Numbered from the stretch's first letter, positions 1 through 9,892 are shown. The stretch: 64,000 bases of DNA from Cafeteria roenbergensis (GCA_008330645.1 VLTN01000009.1:186001-250000); one strand, 5' to 3'. Made by a program: numbers and translations. Notes: generated from the sequence alone by a model not told the origin.

Positions 1-454
1 GGGCGGTCTGCTGGCCGTGGCGCCCGTGCCACGAACACGAGCGGTTCTGCGCCGCGGGTGCGCGAACGAGGGCTTGCTTTCAGACAGGGCGGCCCAGCGG
101 AGTCGGCCCGGCAGCCTCGTCAGTGGTCCTGCCCTGTCTGCACGTTCGAGCAAACCAACCCGTCAGATTCCTGTGAGATGTGTGGCTCCCCTGCCCCGGC
201 GTGAATGTTTCTGGAATCGGCAACTCGCATCGATTTGTGGGCTTGTCTTTGCCGCCGCGGCCAGCCTCTGCTGAAGCAAGAACAGGCAAGGTATCGACCC
301 TCACGCATTGTAGGGAAGCAGCGCGCACTGTGTGGAGTGGCAGCCTCGTGGTACCGTTTCTCCGAAAGCAGTCGGCCAGCGGCCTTGAAACGACACCTTG
401 CGCGGGACTCCAATGCGTGGCCCAAGCCCCTGATCAAGAGAGGGAATGGCTAAT
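1..454. other. Gene-free 3' flank of the first orphan gene
   Basis: No coding region can be supported here. Short open frames on both strands lack any recognisable domain. The stretch lies downstream of the minus-strand orphan gene that stops at 455. Nothing in it resembles the extra C-terminal 200 residues of that gene's paralogue at about 11.2-12.0 kb, so the two copies differ beyond the shared tail. Confidence 0.5.
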
Positions 455-1627
455 TTAGGGCATGTCGTGCTCGCGCTCGTGCTCGATCTCGTGCTTGTCG
501 TGGTCATGGTCATGGTCATGGTCGTGGTCGTCGTCGTCGTCGTCGTCCCGGCCCCGCTTGGCCGCCCTGGGAGACGAAGGCAGCCCCGCCGCGGAACACA
601 GGCGCAGCTGCCGCTGCAAGACCCCCTGCGCCATCGCCTCGAAGTCGGCACTCGGCGCCGATGAGGCATGCAAGGTAGGGGCAAGTGGCTGCGGCTCCCG
701 CGCCGCGCCGCCATCGCCACGCCGGTGGCCGCCACCGAGACAGCGTGCGCCTTCCTGCCAGGGCAGGGCGCGGCCGGTGCGGGCGGCCAAGCTTCCGCGT
801 CCGGCGAGCACGTCCTCCACGGCGCTGCACAGGCCCTCGCGCGACTCGAACCCAAGCAGCTCGTGCGCCCTGCTCATGGCACGGTGCTGTGCAATGCCGA
901 GGAGTCCAAACTTCTCACGCTCGCAAGGATCACGCTGGAGCATGATGTGCAGCAGATCGTCGATTCCGTCTCCGCTCAGGTCCGGGAAGGCCTTGTTCTT
1001 TGAATAGCGGTCGCCTGGTGCCAGCACTGCCGAGGCTCTCGCAGTTGCCCGCGTGAGCAGGGAGCGGAGCAGCGAGCCGAGCTCGAACACGAGAGTACCC
1101 TCGGGTGGCAGGCGACCACTGACATGGCTGCGAATGTCATCTGGTGCGACCCACTCTGTGGGGCCCTCGCGGCGAAGGACAATGGCGACCATGTCAAAAT
1201 TGGCGAACAATCGATATTTCTTGCCTGCGGCATTGAAGGCTTGGCCGCTCACGGCAAGGTCATGCTTCCGGAGGTCAGCGAAGACTTCGTCGGCTCGCCC
1301 CATCCAATGCCTCGCCTCAGGCGTTCCCCGTTCGACGTCAAAGGCACCCGCTGAGCACGGGAAGTATTGCTTCCCGTTGCTGCCGAAGCGGTCGACGCCT
1401 TGCGCCCACGCCAGAACAAACGCGGCCAGAGCCCGAGCCTCGCCTGGGAAAAGGCAGCCCGATGGCTTGGCAGTGAGGGCAGTCACGAGCGTATGCCTGC
1501 GCTCCTTTGCCACCAGGGCCATCTCAGCTAGACCCCTGGAGTGAGTATCGCCATCCTCGGGTGTTGGGCCGAGGCCTGCAGAGCACCGCGCGAAAACTTG
1601 ACGCTCGCGAACCGCACGTTGCACCAA
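455..1627 (-). CDS. Orphan family protein, copy A (conserved core plus Asp/His repeat tail)
   Basis: A 390-residue frame of unknown function. It is supported as a real gene because a second copy (copy B, about 10.2-12.0 kb, opposite strand) keeps the same frame. Similarity starts abruptly at GEARALAAFVLA (about nt 1443) in both copies, directly after a CAG. Here the CAG follows a pyrimidine-rich stretch, so residues before this point may be upstream intron rather than exon; the start at 1627 is uncertain. Conserved blocks are FDMVAIVLRREG, LVFELGSLLRSLLTRATARA, LSGDGID-LLHIML, DPCEREKFGLLGI, MSRAHELLGFESREGL and a run ending AAKRGRDD. The C-terminus is an Asp/His-alternating repeat followed by EREHDMP and a stop. 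No catalytic motif, signal peptide or membrane helix is seen. The protein may be nuclear or metal-binding, but that is only a guess from the tail. Confidence 0.6.
   Translation of the reverse strand: MVQRAVRERQVFARCSAGLGPTPEDGDTHSRGLAEMALVAKERRHTLVTALTAKPSGCLFPGEARALAAFVLAWAQGVDRFGSNGKQYFPCSAGAFDVERGTPEARHWMGRADEVFADLRKHDLAVSGQAFNAAGKKYRLFANFDMVAIVLRREGPTEWVAPDDIRSHVSGRLPPEGTLVFELGSLLRSLLTRATARASAVLAPGDRYSKNKAFPDLSGDGIDDLLHIMLQRDPCEREKFGLLGIAQHRAMSRAHELLGFESREGLCSAVEDVLAGRGSLAARTGRALPWQEGARCLGGGHRRGDGGAAREPQPLAPTLHASSAPSADFEAMAQGVLQRQLRLCSAAGLPSSPRAAKRGRDDDDDDDHDHDHDHDHDKHEIEHEREHDMP
497..547. repeat. GTC/CATGGT microsatellite coding for the Asp/His tail
   Basis: A tract of CATGGT hexamers passing into GTC trinucleotides. 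Read on the minus strand it encodes alternating His-Asp and then poly-Asp at the end of orphan copy A. Slippage here would lengthen or shorten the tail without breaking frame while unit changes stay in threes. Confidence 0.85.
545..1443 (-). repeat. Inverted segmental duplication, arm A
   Basis: This segment matches about 10215-11150 in reverse orientation. The half nearest the gene's 3' end (about 545-1115) is almost identical in base sequence to the other arm. The half encoding the N-terminal domain (about 1115-1443) is clearly more diverged, with replacements and small indels. The pair flanks the ethanolamine-phosphate cytidylyltransferase and MKS1 genes. Confidence 0.8.
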
Positions 1628-2250
1628 GGGCCAGCCGGAAGCAACACGGGCCTCCGCGCGGCAGCGGCTGCCTGTGCGCTCTCATTTCGAGAGGGCTTCG
1701 GGGCCACAGAACGAGGCCTTGCCCGGAACTTAGGCTGAATCGCTTTCCGCGTTGCTCGTGTTTGTCGCTGCTGCTGGGCAATGGAGCCCCCGCGGGCGGC
1801 GTGGCTGGCGGGGTTGTCCCCAGTTCTCCCTAGCCCACTTGCTTGCCGCTCGTGGGCGCGAGGGCATTCACACACGAAACAACGAGGCCTTCAATTGCCA
1901 GCAGCGCCCAGGCGAACGAAAAGCGCCCGTACCCACCAACCGCTTTCGCCAACAGGGAAGGCCGAACGAGCCTTCGAATATGGCGGCGTGTGACTCACGG
2001 CTCAAGCGATTCAGGGTCAAACTGGAGCAGTGGCCTGGTCACGAGGCCCACTGACCGTTGGCCCTCCGCTTGCGCGGCGGCCGTCGCATGCCGCTTTTGC
2101 AGGCGCGTCTCAACCCAAGAAATGCGGCCACAACGGCGAGCGCGGCCCCTTCCTATGATCGACGATTCGCGCCTGCTGGATTGGAAGGAAACAACACCCT
2201 CTGCCGTGCGCTCAAGACAAATCGAGGTCTTCCCAGCATCACTGGGCCGG

Positions 2251-2258
2251 TATAAAAG
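2251..2258 (+). promoter_or_regulatory. Possible TATA box
   Basis: TATAAAAG lies in an otherwise GC-rich local context. No recognisable gene starts downstream within a few hundred bases, so the assignment is weak. It could equally be chance, or serve an unannotated RNA. Confidence 0.2.
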
Positions 2259-4520
2259 CCACGGTGTATTGCCCCCAAGCTGCCCTGCTTCAGGAGGGCT
2301 TTTGGCCTGCTACACCGCACTGCAGCAGTTGCTGAGAGAGGTGGCAGGCACCACCCTGGTGCACAGTGCACCACTCACTCGTCGCACACCAAACTGCCGC
2401 CAAGGGCGGCACTCCGTGGTACTCGTAGGGCACTGCAAGCAGGGTGGAACACATGTTGAGAAGGCGTCTGACAGGTGCTGCAACTGCAGCGGATGGATGC
2501 GAGGCCTCCCACTCTCGCAAGCAAAGGCAGCCCAAGGGACAGAGCATGAGCAGCAGCATTCCTCCTTGCTTGGCCGAAACAACTTGCTCTCGAAACCGGG
2601 CGGGAGCACAGCGCCTTCGTGCCTACGAAATCTCAGTGCAAGGAAGCATGCAGCCGACGCAGTTCGTTCTAATGAAGCCACACGCCGCCAAATTTGATGT
2701 GGGCCGAACTTCGAGCCAGCCAGGATCTCAAGCATGCACGCACCCACGGCGCCAATTCGGTGGGGAAGACCGCGAGAGTGACGGTCGCAATGCTGAATCG
2801 CTCACCCGATAAGTGATCAGCAGGGCACTATTGCTCGCTCAGCACTTTCCAGGCCCGCTTGCAAAAGCTACCTCGCGCTACACACTTGCTCGTCAAAGCA
2901 CTGTAAATGCACTCCCTGCTGAAGGATGCTGAGACCAGACAAAGACCCAAGGCCAGCAAAGGCTGGTGGGCGTTGCCGGGGCGTGCAACTCAAACAGGGC
3001 AGCTATACACCCGCGGCAAAGCAGACGGAATGCAATTCACACTCAAACCACTGCCATCAGCGGCTAAACTGACCAGACGAGTCGAAAACACAACCTCCAT
3101 GCAGGAGGCAGCGGAGAAAACACAACGCCCACAGATGACTTCGCTGCCAAATGCGGAAAGCGAGCCATCATCTTGATGTCCTTCATGAGTCCATTGAAAA
3201 GCTCGTGCAACAATCGTTCGGCGGTTGCAAAGGCAATACCTTGCTTCCCACCTCTCGGTGTGCTCATAACGCTGTGACATTAACGTTGTTTGACAAACTA
3301 GGCTTGCACCAACCGAATCGCAGCGCTTCACAATTCGAACCCGTGCTGCTCAGGCCCATCTGCTCTCAGAAACATCGGTGCCGGCAGCAGGAGTCGGTGA
3401 GCGCCCGTGTGAATCACTGCCCGGGGCAAACATCTCAATCACTCGGCGTTTCATGCTCTCCAACGCTACAATCATCAAGCCAAGTGACGACTCAATAATG
3501 TTGCACCAGAACTGGTCAAACTCAAGCCAGAAGGTTATCCAGCCTACCATTCAGAAGCCGAACCAAGCGTGCCGCCGATTGCGGAGGATGGGATGAACCA
3601 GTGCTTCTGCAGTTCGCGTTGCCAAGCACTGTGCCAGTGTGCAAGGCATAGCTTGATGCTGCGGCACATCACTGAGCCAACCTTTCACACCTAAGGAGGT
3701 GTGCTGGTAGTATGGCTCCGGTTCAGAAACTTGGGTGCCTGAGCATTTGCTTGAAAGTGAGCAGCAACAGCATCGGATTTACAGCAGCTGTGACGCATCC
3801 CAGTTCTTTTCGCAGCAAGGCTGTCAAGTTGATGAGCCACTGAGGTGCAGCTTGGAGCGTGCCCTGCTGCGTTGAGCGTGCGCATTCTCCCCTCTGTTCC
3901 ATTGCTGTGTCTGCCGTTCGCTGAGGTCCATCGATCCCTCCAGCTCTATGTTTGTGCATCGGGGCAATGCTTCTGCGCCTAGGTTTTTTTCTCTCTCGGC
4001 CTGGGCTATGTTTGCCTTGTGGATGAAAGTCGGATCGCCAGGAGCGCTTGTGGCGTCCAAGATGCAGGGCAATCGGCAAGACAATGGCTTGGCTCGATGT
4101 TTCTATTTGCTGCTGACGCCCACCAATGGCTGGATAGCTGGGTTTGGGGATGGCATGCCTTCTGGGGGTCGCTCTAGCTTTATTGTTTGTGTTCTGCCGT
4201 CGTCTCATGGCAGCAGCTCACTTTTGAAGGGATGTCCGTGAGTCGCGATGCTCATGTCGGAGGCGCCACTCTTTCGGTCTGCCGGACCACACGAATGAGG
4301 GACTCCTGCGGTTGGGAGCTCTGACTTCGCTTGGCGTTGCCTGCCCGTGCCATTGCGCCGATTGTGCTGCACTTGAGTCGGCTCTGCACAAAGCATGCTT
4401 GTGCTTAGTGATGGAGCGTGCCGCTCTTATCGAGGTCGCTGGAAGTTGGCATTTCAGTTTGCGCGCAAGCGTGCCCTTCGTGTGGCGCGCTGAGCTGTCG
4501 TACACTAGCCGTGTGAGCTC

Positions 4521-4544
4521 TTTTTTTTGGGGGGGGGGGGGGGG
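4521..4544. repeat. T8-G16 homopolymer run
   Basis: Eight T followed by sixteen G, about 80 bases past the stop-codon end of the cytidylyltransferase gene (its 3' side). A run this long is slippage-prone and a possible G-quadruplex or sequencing/assembly weak point. Confidence 0.9.
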
Positions 4545-4623
4545 TCGGTGCAACTGCACAGTCTGCCGCCGAGGCAAAGGCGCGGGGTCGTTCTTTTGGT
4601 TGGCGTCTCGCGCGCAGTGGCGC

Positions 4624-6310
4624 TCAGGCTTCTTCCACAAATCCGCGGGTCTCCCTGTATTCGTCCTCAGCGACGCGCTTCCGCTGCACCTTGCTCTCGA
4701 ACATGCTGCGCTTGGCCATGACGCGGTCGATAATGTCTGAAGACGAGAGCGCGAGAGGCGACGTAAACTGGTGGAGCTTGCCGAGGTGCTGAGGCAGGGC
4801 CCTCGGATCGGCTCCTCCAGCAGCCTCTGCTGGCGCCTTCGTTGCACGGCGTGACTCAGAGACAGTGCCCACCACCACCTTGTCCACGTTGAAGGTGCGG
4901 ACCAAGTCGTTGCTGATCTGCAGCGGCGCCCCCATGACAACGTCATCGACGTATCGGCACGCGAGGACGGAGAGGGCTCGCTCGAACAGGTTCATGACGG
5001 GCGCGCCGCTGACTTTGCCGTGAAGCTTGTGAACGGTCTCGTCGTCATAGACGCCCACGAGGACGAAGTCGCCGTGCTTGCGCGCCTCGCGAAGGGCCGC
5101 CGCGTGCCCTGCGTGGAACAGGTCCCAGCTCCCGGCAATGTACACCACGCGGTCGTCGGCGCGCGGGGTGCGGCTCTCGGCAAACTGGGCGATTCGTCGG
5201 GAGGTTGGCATGAACTTCCAGTCCGCCGGAGTGGCAGGCCCGCCAGGAGCTTCTGCCGCGGCTGCGTCGGCAGCGCGCACCGTTGCGGATGCCTGCGGGT
5301 CGCTGTCGTGCAGCGAGGACGAGCGGATGCTGCGAACGTAGCGGCGGTCGCCCTCTCGGATGTGGTGTTCCCTCGTGCGCAGGAGCATCCTTCCCACGAG
5401 GTCGGTGGTGGACACGCCTTCAGTGCGCTTGAACATGCGAAACTTGCCGATGCGCTTGGGGTAGTCGTAGGCGTCCTTGCCGTCGGCAGTGATGCAGGGG
5501 TCGTCGCCGTGGGCAATGAAATCGACCTTGTGCTCGGACAGCAGCGTGTTCACCCAGCCCTCGCTCAGCTCGTAGTCCACCCCAGCGATGACCTCGTCCA
5601 CGAACTTGCACGCAGTCAGGGCGGCGAGCCGCTCCTCGAAGGGCATCAGGGGCTCGCTGCCCTTGTTCTTGACGATTTCGGAGTCGGACACCAGGCCCAC
5701 AACCAGCTCGTCCCCAAGGGCCCGAGCCTGGCGCAGCGCGTTGCTGCGAACGGGCGGGGGCGGGGGTCGCTCGGGGCCATGCGCTTGGCGCAGTGGCGGC
5801 CGCACGCGCGTCGAGCCCGGCGCGTGCGCAGGCCCTCTTCCGGTGCTTGGCCACTCACGAATGACCGTAGTGCATCATGTCGAAGCAGCCGTCCACATAG
5901 ATGCGGACCCGCTTCTTCTGCCCAGTGGCAGCGCGCGCGGCCACCAGGGGCGACGGCTCGCCTGGCAAGACATGCGGAGCCGGCGCGAGGTGTGCTGTCG
6001 GGGTTCGCTCCGGCAAGGCCCGCGACTCGGCAGCGGGCTGCGGCCCGGCTGCCTCTTCAGTCGCATCGCGGGGCGCTGCGCTGGCCTCGGGGGCCTCGGG
6101 GGCGCTGTGAGTCGCCGAGGCTGACTGCGTCAGTCGAGTCACGCCGTACGCCGCAGACGCCACCACCGCGGCCGCCCCGACCACCGCCAGCGAGTCCCGT
6201 GCCCACCCAGGAATGGAGAGAAAGCCGTCCCTGTCCGCCGTAGACATCGTGTGCGGGAGCTGACGAGTGCGTGGGGCCGCAGGCCCTCGGCTGGAAGTGT
6301 TGGAGTTCAT
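4624..6310 (-). CDS. PCYT2: Ethanolamine-phosphate cytidylyltransferase (PCYT2/ECT), two exons
   Basis: Makes CDP-ethanolamine from CTP and phosphoethanolamine, the rate-setting step of the Kennedy route to phosphatidylethanolamine. Exons are 6310-5859 and 5743-4624, separated by a 115-nt intron (GTGAGT...GCAG) that splits a Ser codon; the joined protein is 523 residues. It has the two tandem cytidylyltransferase folds typical of the family. The first has DGCFDMMHYGHS (HxGH near residue 147) and RTEGVSTTDLVGRML; the second has GSWDLFHAGHA and SSSDIIDRVM, so both nucleotide-binding HxGH motifs are intact. Residues about 31-56 form one hydrophobic helix before an Ala/Pro-rich linker, which suggests membrane anchoring, as known for the plant enzyme at the mitochondrial outer membrane. 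An alternative start is Met22 (6247). It is head to head with MKS1. Confidence 0.93.
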
Positions 6311-6457
6311 GGGTCGTCGGGACGCCCCAACTCAGCCTCGTGGTTTGGCCGGCGCGGGCAGAGCCGCGGGAACCGTCTGCTGCCGGGGGTGGCGGCGGTT
6401 GCCCTCGGAAGCACGAGCGCGGCGCCGCGCGGCCTCGGCGGGACCGCGCCGCAGCGG
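6311..6457. promoter_or_regulatory. Bidirectional promoter interval, PCYT2/MKS1
   Basis: Only about 150 bases (210 if PCYT2 starts at its second Met) separate the divergent start codons. The interval must therefore hold both promoters and 5' leaders. No TATA box is visible. Confidence 0.45.
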
Positions 6458-9400
6458 ATGGCAGGACGGGAAAAGGACGACGCTCCTCCTGACGATGTCG
6501 ATGAGGGCATGGAGCGGTTCTCGGGCTGGGCGGAGGCGTCCGAGGCCGAGAGCGTGTTTTATCGGACCTTGGACCCGATTCGAAACCTGAGGCTCAAGGT
6601 GTGCATCCGGAGGCTGTACGGAAAAGGCGACAGGCCCGACGCGCACGACGACGATGATTCCGACCAGGCGGCGGGCGCTGCCGCCCAGGCGGAAGGCGAC
6701 AGCGAGGCCGAGGGGAGGGCTGCCGGCGCTGGCGCGTCCGGCGCTGCTACTGCTGCATCGGCAGGGGGGCGCGAGAGCGATGGAGCGGGGGGCGGGGATG
6801 CCGGCGACGACAGGGATCGCGCGCCCCGTCGGAGGAGGGCCGGGCGGCGGCAGCGGGACTGGTACGCCGAGACTACGGTGCAATGGCAGCAGAAGCTGTT
6901 CGGGCCCCGGGAGACGGCCACGTTCGTTGCGGCTGCTTTGCAGCGGCGCGAGGCCCGCACCTCGGCCGGGTCTGCCCGCGCGGCTCCAGCTGGGTCGCGC
7001 GTTGGGGTGGGCGCGCTGCGGCAGCTGGCTGCGGACTACGCTGAAGTGTTCGACAAGCGCCTGATGCGCTCGCGGCCCACTTCTGATGACGGATCCGGCC
7101 TTGAGGCGACGGGCGAGGAGACCGACGGGGCGACGCTTCTCGCGGAGCTTGGCGGGATCCGCCTTTGGACCGTGACCGACGTGGACGCCGCGGCGCTGCG
7201 ACGCGACCTCGCTGCCGGCACCGCCGCCCCCGCGGCCGCAGCGCGAGCCGTAGACTCGCGCGCAACCCCGCTAGCCGACGTGATCGGCGCCGACGGGGAG
7301 CCTCTCAAGGCCTCCGTGGCCAAGGAGGCGGCGGCTGGGGCGGCCAGCTGGCTCAGCGCCGCCGACGCCGCGTCCCTACGCCGCGTGGGGGCGTCGGGCG
7401 CCGACCCTGACGGCAGGTCCGCGGCGGCTGGGGCGGCTCTGCTCCGGAACGGCGTCCTTCGGGCGCGCGGCGGGCAGGCCATGCGTGTGGTGGCTAGCGT
7501 GGACGTGGACGCCGAGGCCTTCGTGGGTCGCGGGGCCGCCGCCGCCACCACCGCCGCTGCTTCGTACGACCGGGTGCTGTGCGAAGTGCGCGCATACGCA
7601 ACGGACAACCTGGTGGAGGCCTTGCCGGGGTTCTCGCTGCCGGACCCGGAGGCGGCGCTGCGGGCGCGGCAGAGGCGGTGGCAGGCCGCCGATGCGGCGG
7701 CCGGGCTGGAGGGGCTGCGGCGGCGGGCGGGAGCAGGGGCGGGGGGGCGCGGCGGCGCAGGCGCAGGCGCGGGCGGATTCGATGAGGAGGGGAAGCTCGA
7801 TGACGGCGACGAGGAGGAGGAGGAGGCGGAGGCGGAGGCGGGCGCTGCCGCCGCTGGGGCCGTGAGCGGTCCGCGCGAAAGCCAGTTTGCGGGCCGGCGC
7901 ACGTACCGCTTCCTCTCGCCGGCTGGGCACACTTACGAGTTTTACGTGTGCAATGCTGACGACGAGGCGGAGGCTGACGCAGAGGGCGCAGATGCGCAGG
8001 CTGACGCGGCGTCTCTCCAGCTGCTGGACCAGCTCGAGGCCGCCGAGGCGCTGGCGGCCGCCGACCTGGCAAACCGGGCTGCCACCGCCGCGCGGCCGCC
8101 CCCGGGTATCGGCGCTGCCGCCCGCCTGGCGAGAGCTCCGCCTGGGCCCCGAGCGGCGCAGCGCGCCGTGGTTCGAGTGGAGATTTGCGGGGCGGCAGCC
8201 GTGGACGGCGAGGCCGGCGCAATGTGCGTGTCCGCGGCGCTGCTGCCGGGTGGCGGGTGGCGGGTGGCGGCTCTGCGCGAGGGCGCGTCGGAGGGTCAGC
8301 GCGTGCGGGCGGGGGCGCTGACGTCCACCGCCTGGTGCCAGCCGCAGCGACGCAGGTGGCGGCCAACCGGGCCCACCAGCCTGGGCGGGCTGGCGGCGGC
8401 GCGGCAGCGCAAAGCAGCGCGCTTTGCAGGAGCTGGCCGGGCAGCCGGCGGCAACAGGGGCCGCATCGCAATGACGCTGACCGGTGACGACGGCAGGGGG
8501 GCGTTGGGCGCGGCGGGGGGGCTGCTTTCAGGGTCAGACGCCGGCGGGGCCCAGCCCGGGCTAGAGTGCGGGTCGCTCTTGATGCTCGCGGCCGTGTCCG
8601 AGGACGACGCGGACGGCCCGGACGGGGCCGGTCGTCCTGGCGGCGACGCCGAGGACGGCGACGAGGAGAGCGGTGTTGCAGAGGCATGCGGCTGCGCCGG
8701 GCGCGGGGGCGCTGCTGGTCTGGTGCCCGTCGCGCACTGGAACCACTGCCTCGAGGTCGAGCTGGTTCGGGACGCCCAGGAGGAGGACCAGGAGGTGGAG
8801 GCGTCCTGCCCTCGCCTGGCGCTGACGTGCCTTGAGCGCGACGGCTGGGGCCTGGTCCGGGTCCTCGGCTACGGCCGCGCTGATGTAGCCACGGAGCCGG
8901 GGTGCGCTGCCCGCACGGTCAGGCTGTGGCGCCCGGCCCACAGTCGCGCCGCTGCGGTCGCGGACTTTTTCCTCGGCGGAGCCTCGCGGCTCGTCGACCT
9001 GGACGAGCGCGATGGCCTCCAGCCTGCCGTGGTGTCCTCCGCCTCGCGCTTCGGCCTGTCGACAGTCGAGGGGGCCCAAGTCCACATCCGGTTCGACACC
9101 ATCCTGCACCGGGCCACGTTTGCGGGCGAGTCGGGCTCTTGGCGACCCCCGCAACCACAGGCTGAGGCCGAAGGGGACAGACCCCGAACGGCACTCCAAG
9201 CCTCGGCGCAAACGGATGCAGCCGCCTCCACGGTTTCGATGGGCCGTCGAGCGACCACCCGCGAGCTCATTGACGCGTCGCGCACTCTCAGGCGCCGCGC
9301 CGCCGTGCTTGCGGCTGGCCGCGCGTTTGCCTCTCTCGGTAGGCCTGGCGGGCTGCCCCCCTTGCGCCCGCCGACTGCAGGACGTCCTCCCAGCGGAGGG

Positions 9401-9538
9401 TCGACTCCTGTGCGTGGCGAAGGAGTTGCGGCGCCGCGGCGCAGGAGGCCCAACCCGATGGCCGAGTCTGCGGCCTCGGACGAACCGCTCGGGGTTCCGC
9501 CGGTTGACGACGTGGTTGCCGCTGACAACGAGGACTGA
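6458..9538 (+). CDS. MKS1: MKS1-like B9-domain protein of the ciliary transition zone
   Basis: MKS1 partners B9D1 and B9D2 in the MKS complex at the ciliary transition zone, a gate for membrane proteins. The frame is open from 6251, but Met at 6458 gives MAGREKDD and clears the divergent PCYT2 gene. The product is 1,026 residues, nearly twice the animal protein. Diagnostic segments appear in family order: AESVFYRTLDPIRNLRLKV (about residues 25-45; animal MKS1 has EAVYRSRDPVRNLRLRV), VQWQQKLFGP (about 140), YDRVLCEVR (about 370), then the B9 (C2-like) domain from about 570. The B9 ends with GYGRAD, LWRPAHS, FFLGGASRLVDLDE and SRFGLSTVEG, matching the GYG...TWRP...FFIGG...L.DL...SRFGL pattern. 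A helical tail follows. The extra length is Ala/Gly/Asp/Glu-rich inserts. This gene implies the organism builds a cilium. Confidence 0.88.
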   Translation: MAGREKDDAPPDDVDEGMERFSGWAEASEAESVFYRTLDPIRNLRLKVCIRRLYGKGDRPDAHDDDDSDQAAGAAAQAEGDSEAEGRAAGAGASGAATAASAGGRESDGAGGGDAGDDRDRAPRRRRAGRRQRDWYAETTVQWQQKLFGPRETATFVAAALQRREARTSAGSARAAPAGSRVGVGALRQLAADYAEVFDKRLMRSRPTSDDGSGLEATGEETDGATLLAELGGIRLWTVTDVDAAALRRDLAAGTAAPAAAARAVDSRATPLADVIGADGEPLKASVAKEAAAGAASWLSAADAASLRRVGASGADPDGRSAAAGAALLRNGVLRARGGQAMRVVASVDVDAEAFVGRGAAAATTAAASYDRVLCEVRAYATDNLVEALPGFSLPDPEAALRARQRRWQAADAAAGLEGLRRRAGAGAGGRGGAGAGAGGFDEEGKLDDGDEEEEEAEAEAGAAAAGAVSGPRESQFAGRRTYRFLSPAGHTYEFYVCNADDEAEADAEGADAQADAASLQLLDQLEAAEALAAADLANRAATAARPPPGIGAAARLARAPPGPRAAQRAVVRVEICGAAAVDGEAGAMCVSAALLPGGGWRVAALREGASEGQRVRAGALTSTAWCQPQRRRWRPTGPTSLGGLAAARQRKAARFAGAGRAAGGNRGRIAMTLTGDDGRGALGAAGGLLSGSDAGGAQPGLECGSLLMLAAVSEDDADGPDGAGRPGGDAEDGDEESGVAEACGCAGRGGAAGLVPVAHWNHCLEVELVRDAQEEDQEVEASCPRLALTCLERDGWGLVRVLGYGRADVATEPGCAARTVRLWRPAHSRAAAVADFFLGGASRLVDLDERDGLQPAVVSSASRFGLSTVEGAQVHIRFDTILHRATFAGESGSWRPPQPQAEAEGDRPRTALQASAQTDAAASTVSMGRRATTRELIDASRTLRRRAAVLAAGRAFASLGRPGGLPPLRPPTAGRPPSGGSTPVRGEGVAAPRRRRPNPMAESAASDEPLGVPPVDDVVAADNED

Positions 9539-9892
9539 GCCGGCAGCCACAGCCTGTGTGCGTGCTCGAGACAGAGGCAAAGAGAGCTGGCGGTTGCGCG
9601 AGAGGGGCTTCGAGCCGGCCTCAAATTCTCTGGCCCGCGCTGCAAGCCGAAACGGTGGGCAGAGCTACTAGGCAAGCGCCGCCCCCAAGCATCGAAATGA
9701 GTAAAGCTCCAAGGTGAAGGGCGATCGTCGGCGTTTGACGTTGACGTTTTTAGCGCTCTGCACTGGAGGCCTTGAGAAAACGCACACTGCCAATTGCGGC
9801 GCACACCCGGACGCCTGGCGTGGCCGAGCTGTCACACCACATAGCGCGAGTTTGCCAGGCCTAGACAAGGTCCGGGCCATGAGCGACGAAGA
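9539..9892. other. Intergenic, MKS1 3' end to orphan copy B
   Basis: No gene or RNA is recognised. It should contain the MKS1 3' untranslated region and the promoter or first exon of orphan copy B, whose start is not resolved. Confidence 0.4.

Larger units (their letters stand above)
1628..4623. other. Gene-poor, less GC-rich island of 3 kb
   Basis: Base composition is visibly closer to balanced than in the surrounding genes. Open frames are short and show no recognisable domain. The longest, on the plus strand at 1843-2697 (284 codons), has no motif or repeat I can name and reads through odd Cys/Ser/Arg-rich sequence, so it is not called a gene. The stretch holds a TATAAAAG motif (2251-2258) and a T8-G16 run (4521-4544). 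I searched it for reverse transcriptase, transposase, integrase and capsid motifs by eye and saw none. It may be a promoter/intergenic region, a decayed insertion, or host an RNA gene I cannot recognise. Confidence 0.5.

Noticed and set aside
1843-2697. 284-codon plus-strand frame in the gene-poor island
   Set aside because: Composition resembles random translation, no domain or paralogue in the window, and no convincing start context.
1628-4623. Possible transposon or virus-like fossil
   Set aside because: No terminal repeats, reverse transcriptase, integrase, transposase, capsid or polymerase motif could be recognised by eye.
6251-6457. Upstream extension of the MKS1 frame
   Set aside because: It overlaps the start of the divergent PCYT2 exon and encodes basic, non-conserved sequence. 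Family similarity begins after Met at 6458.
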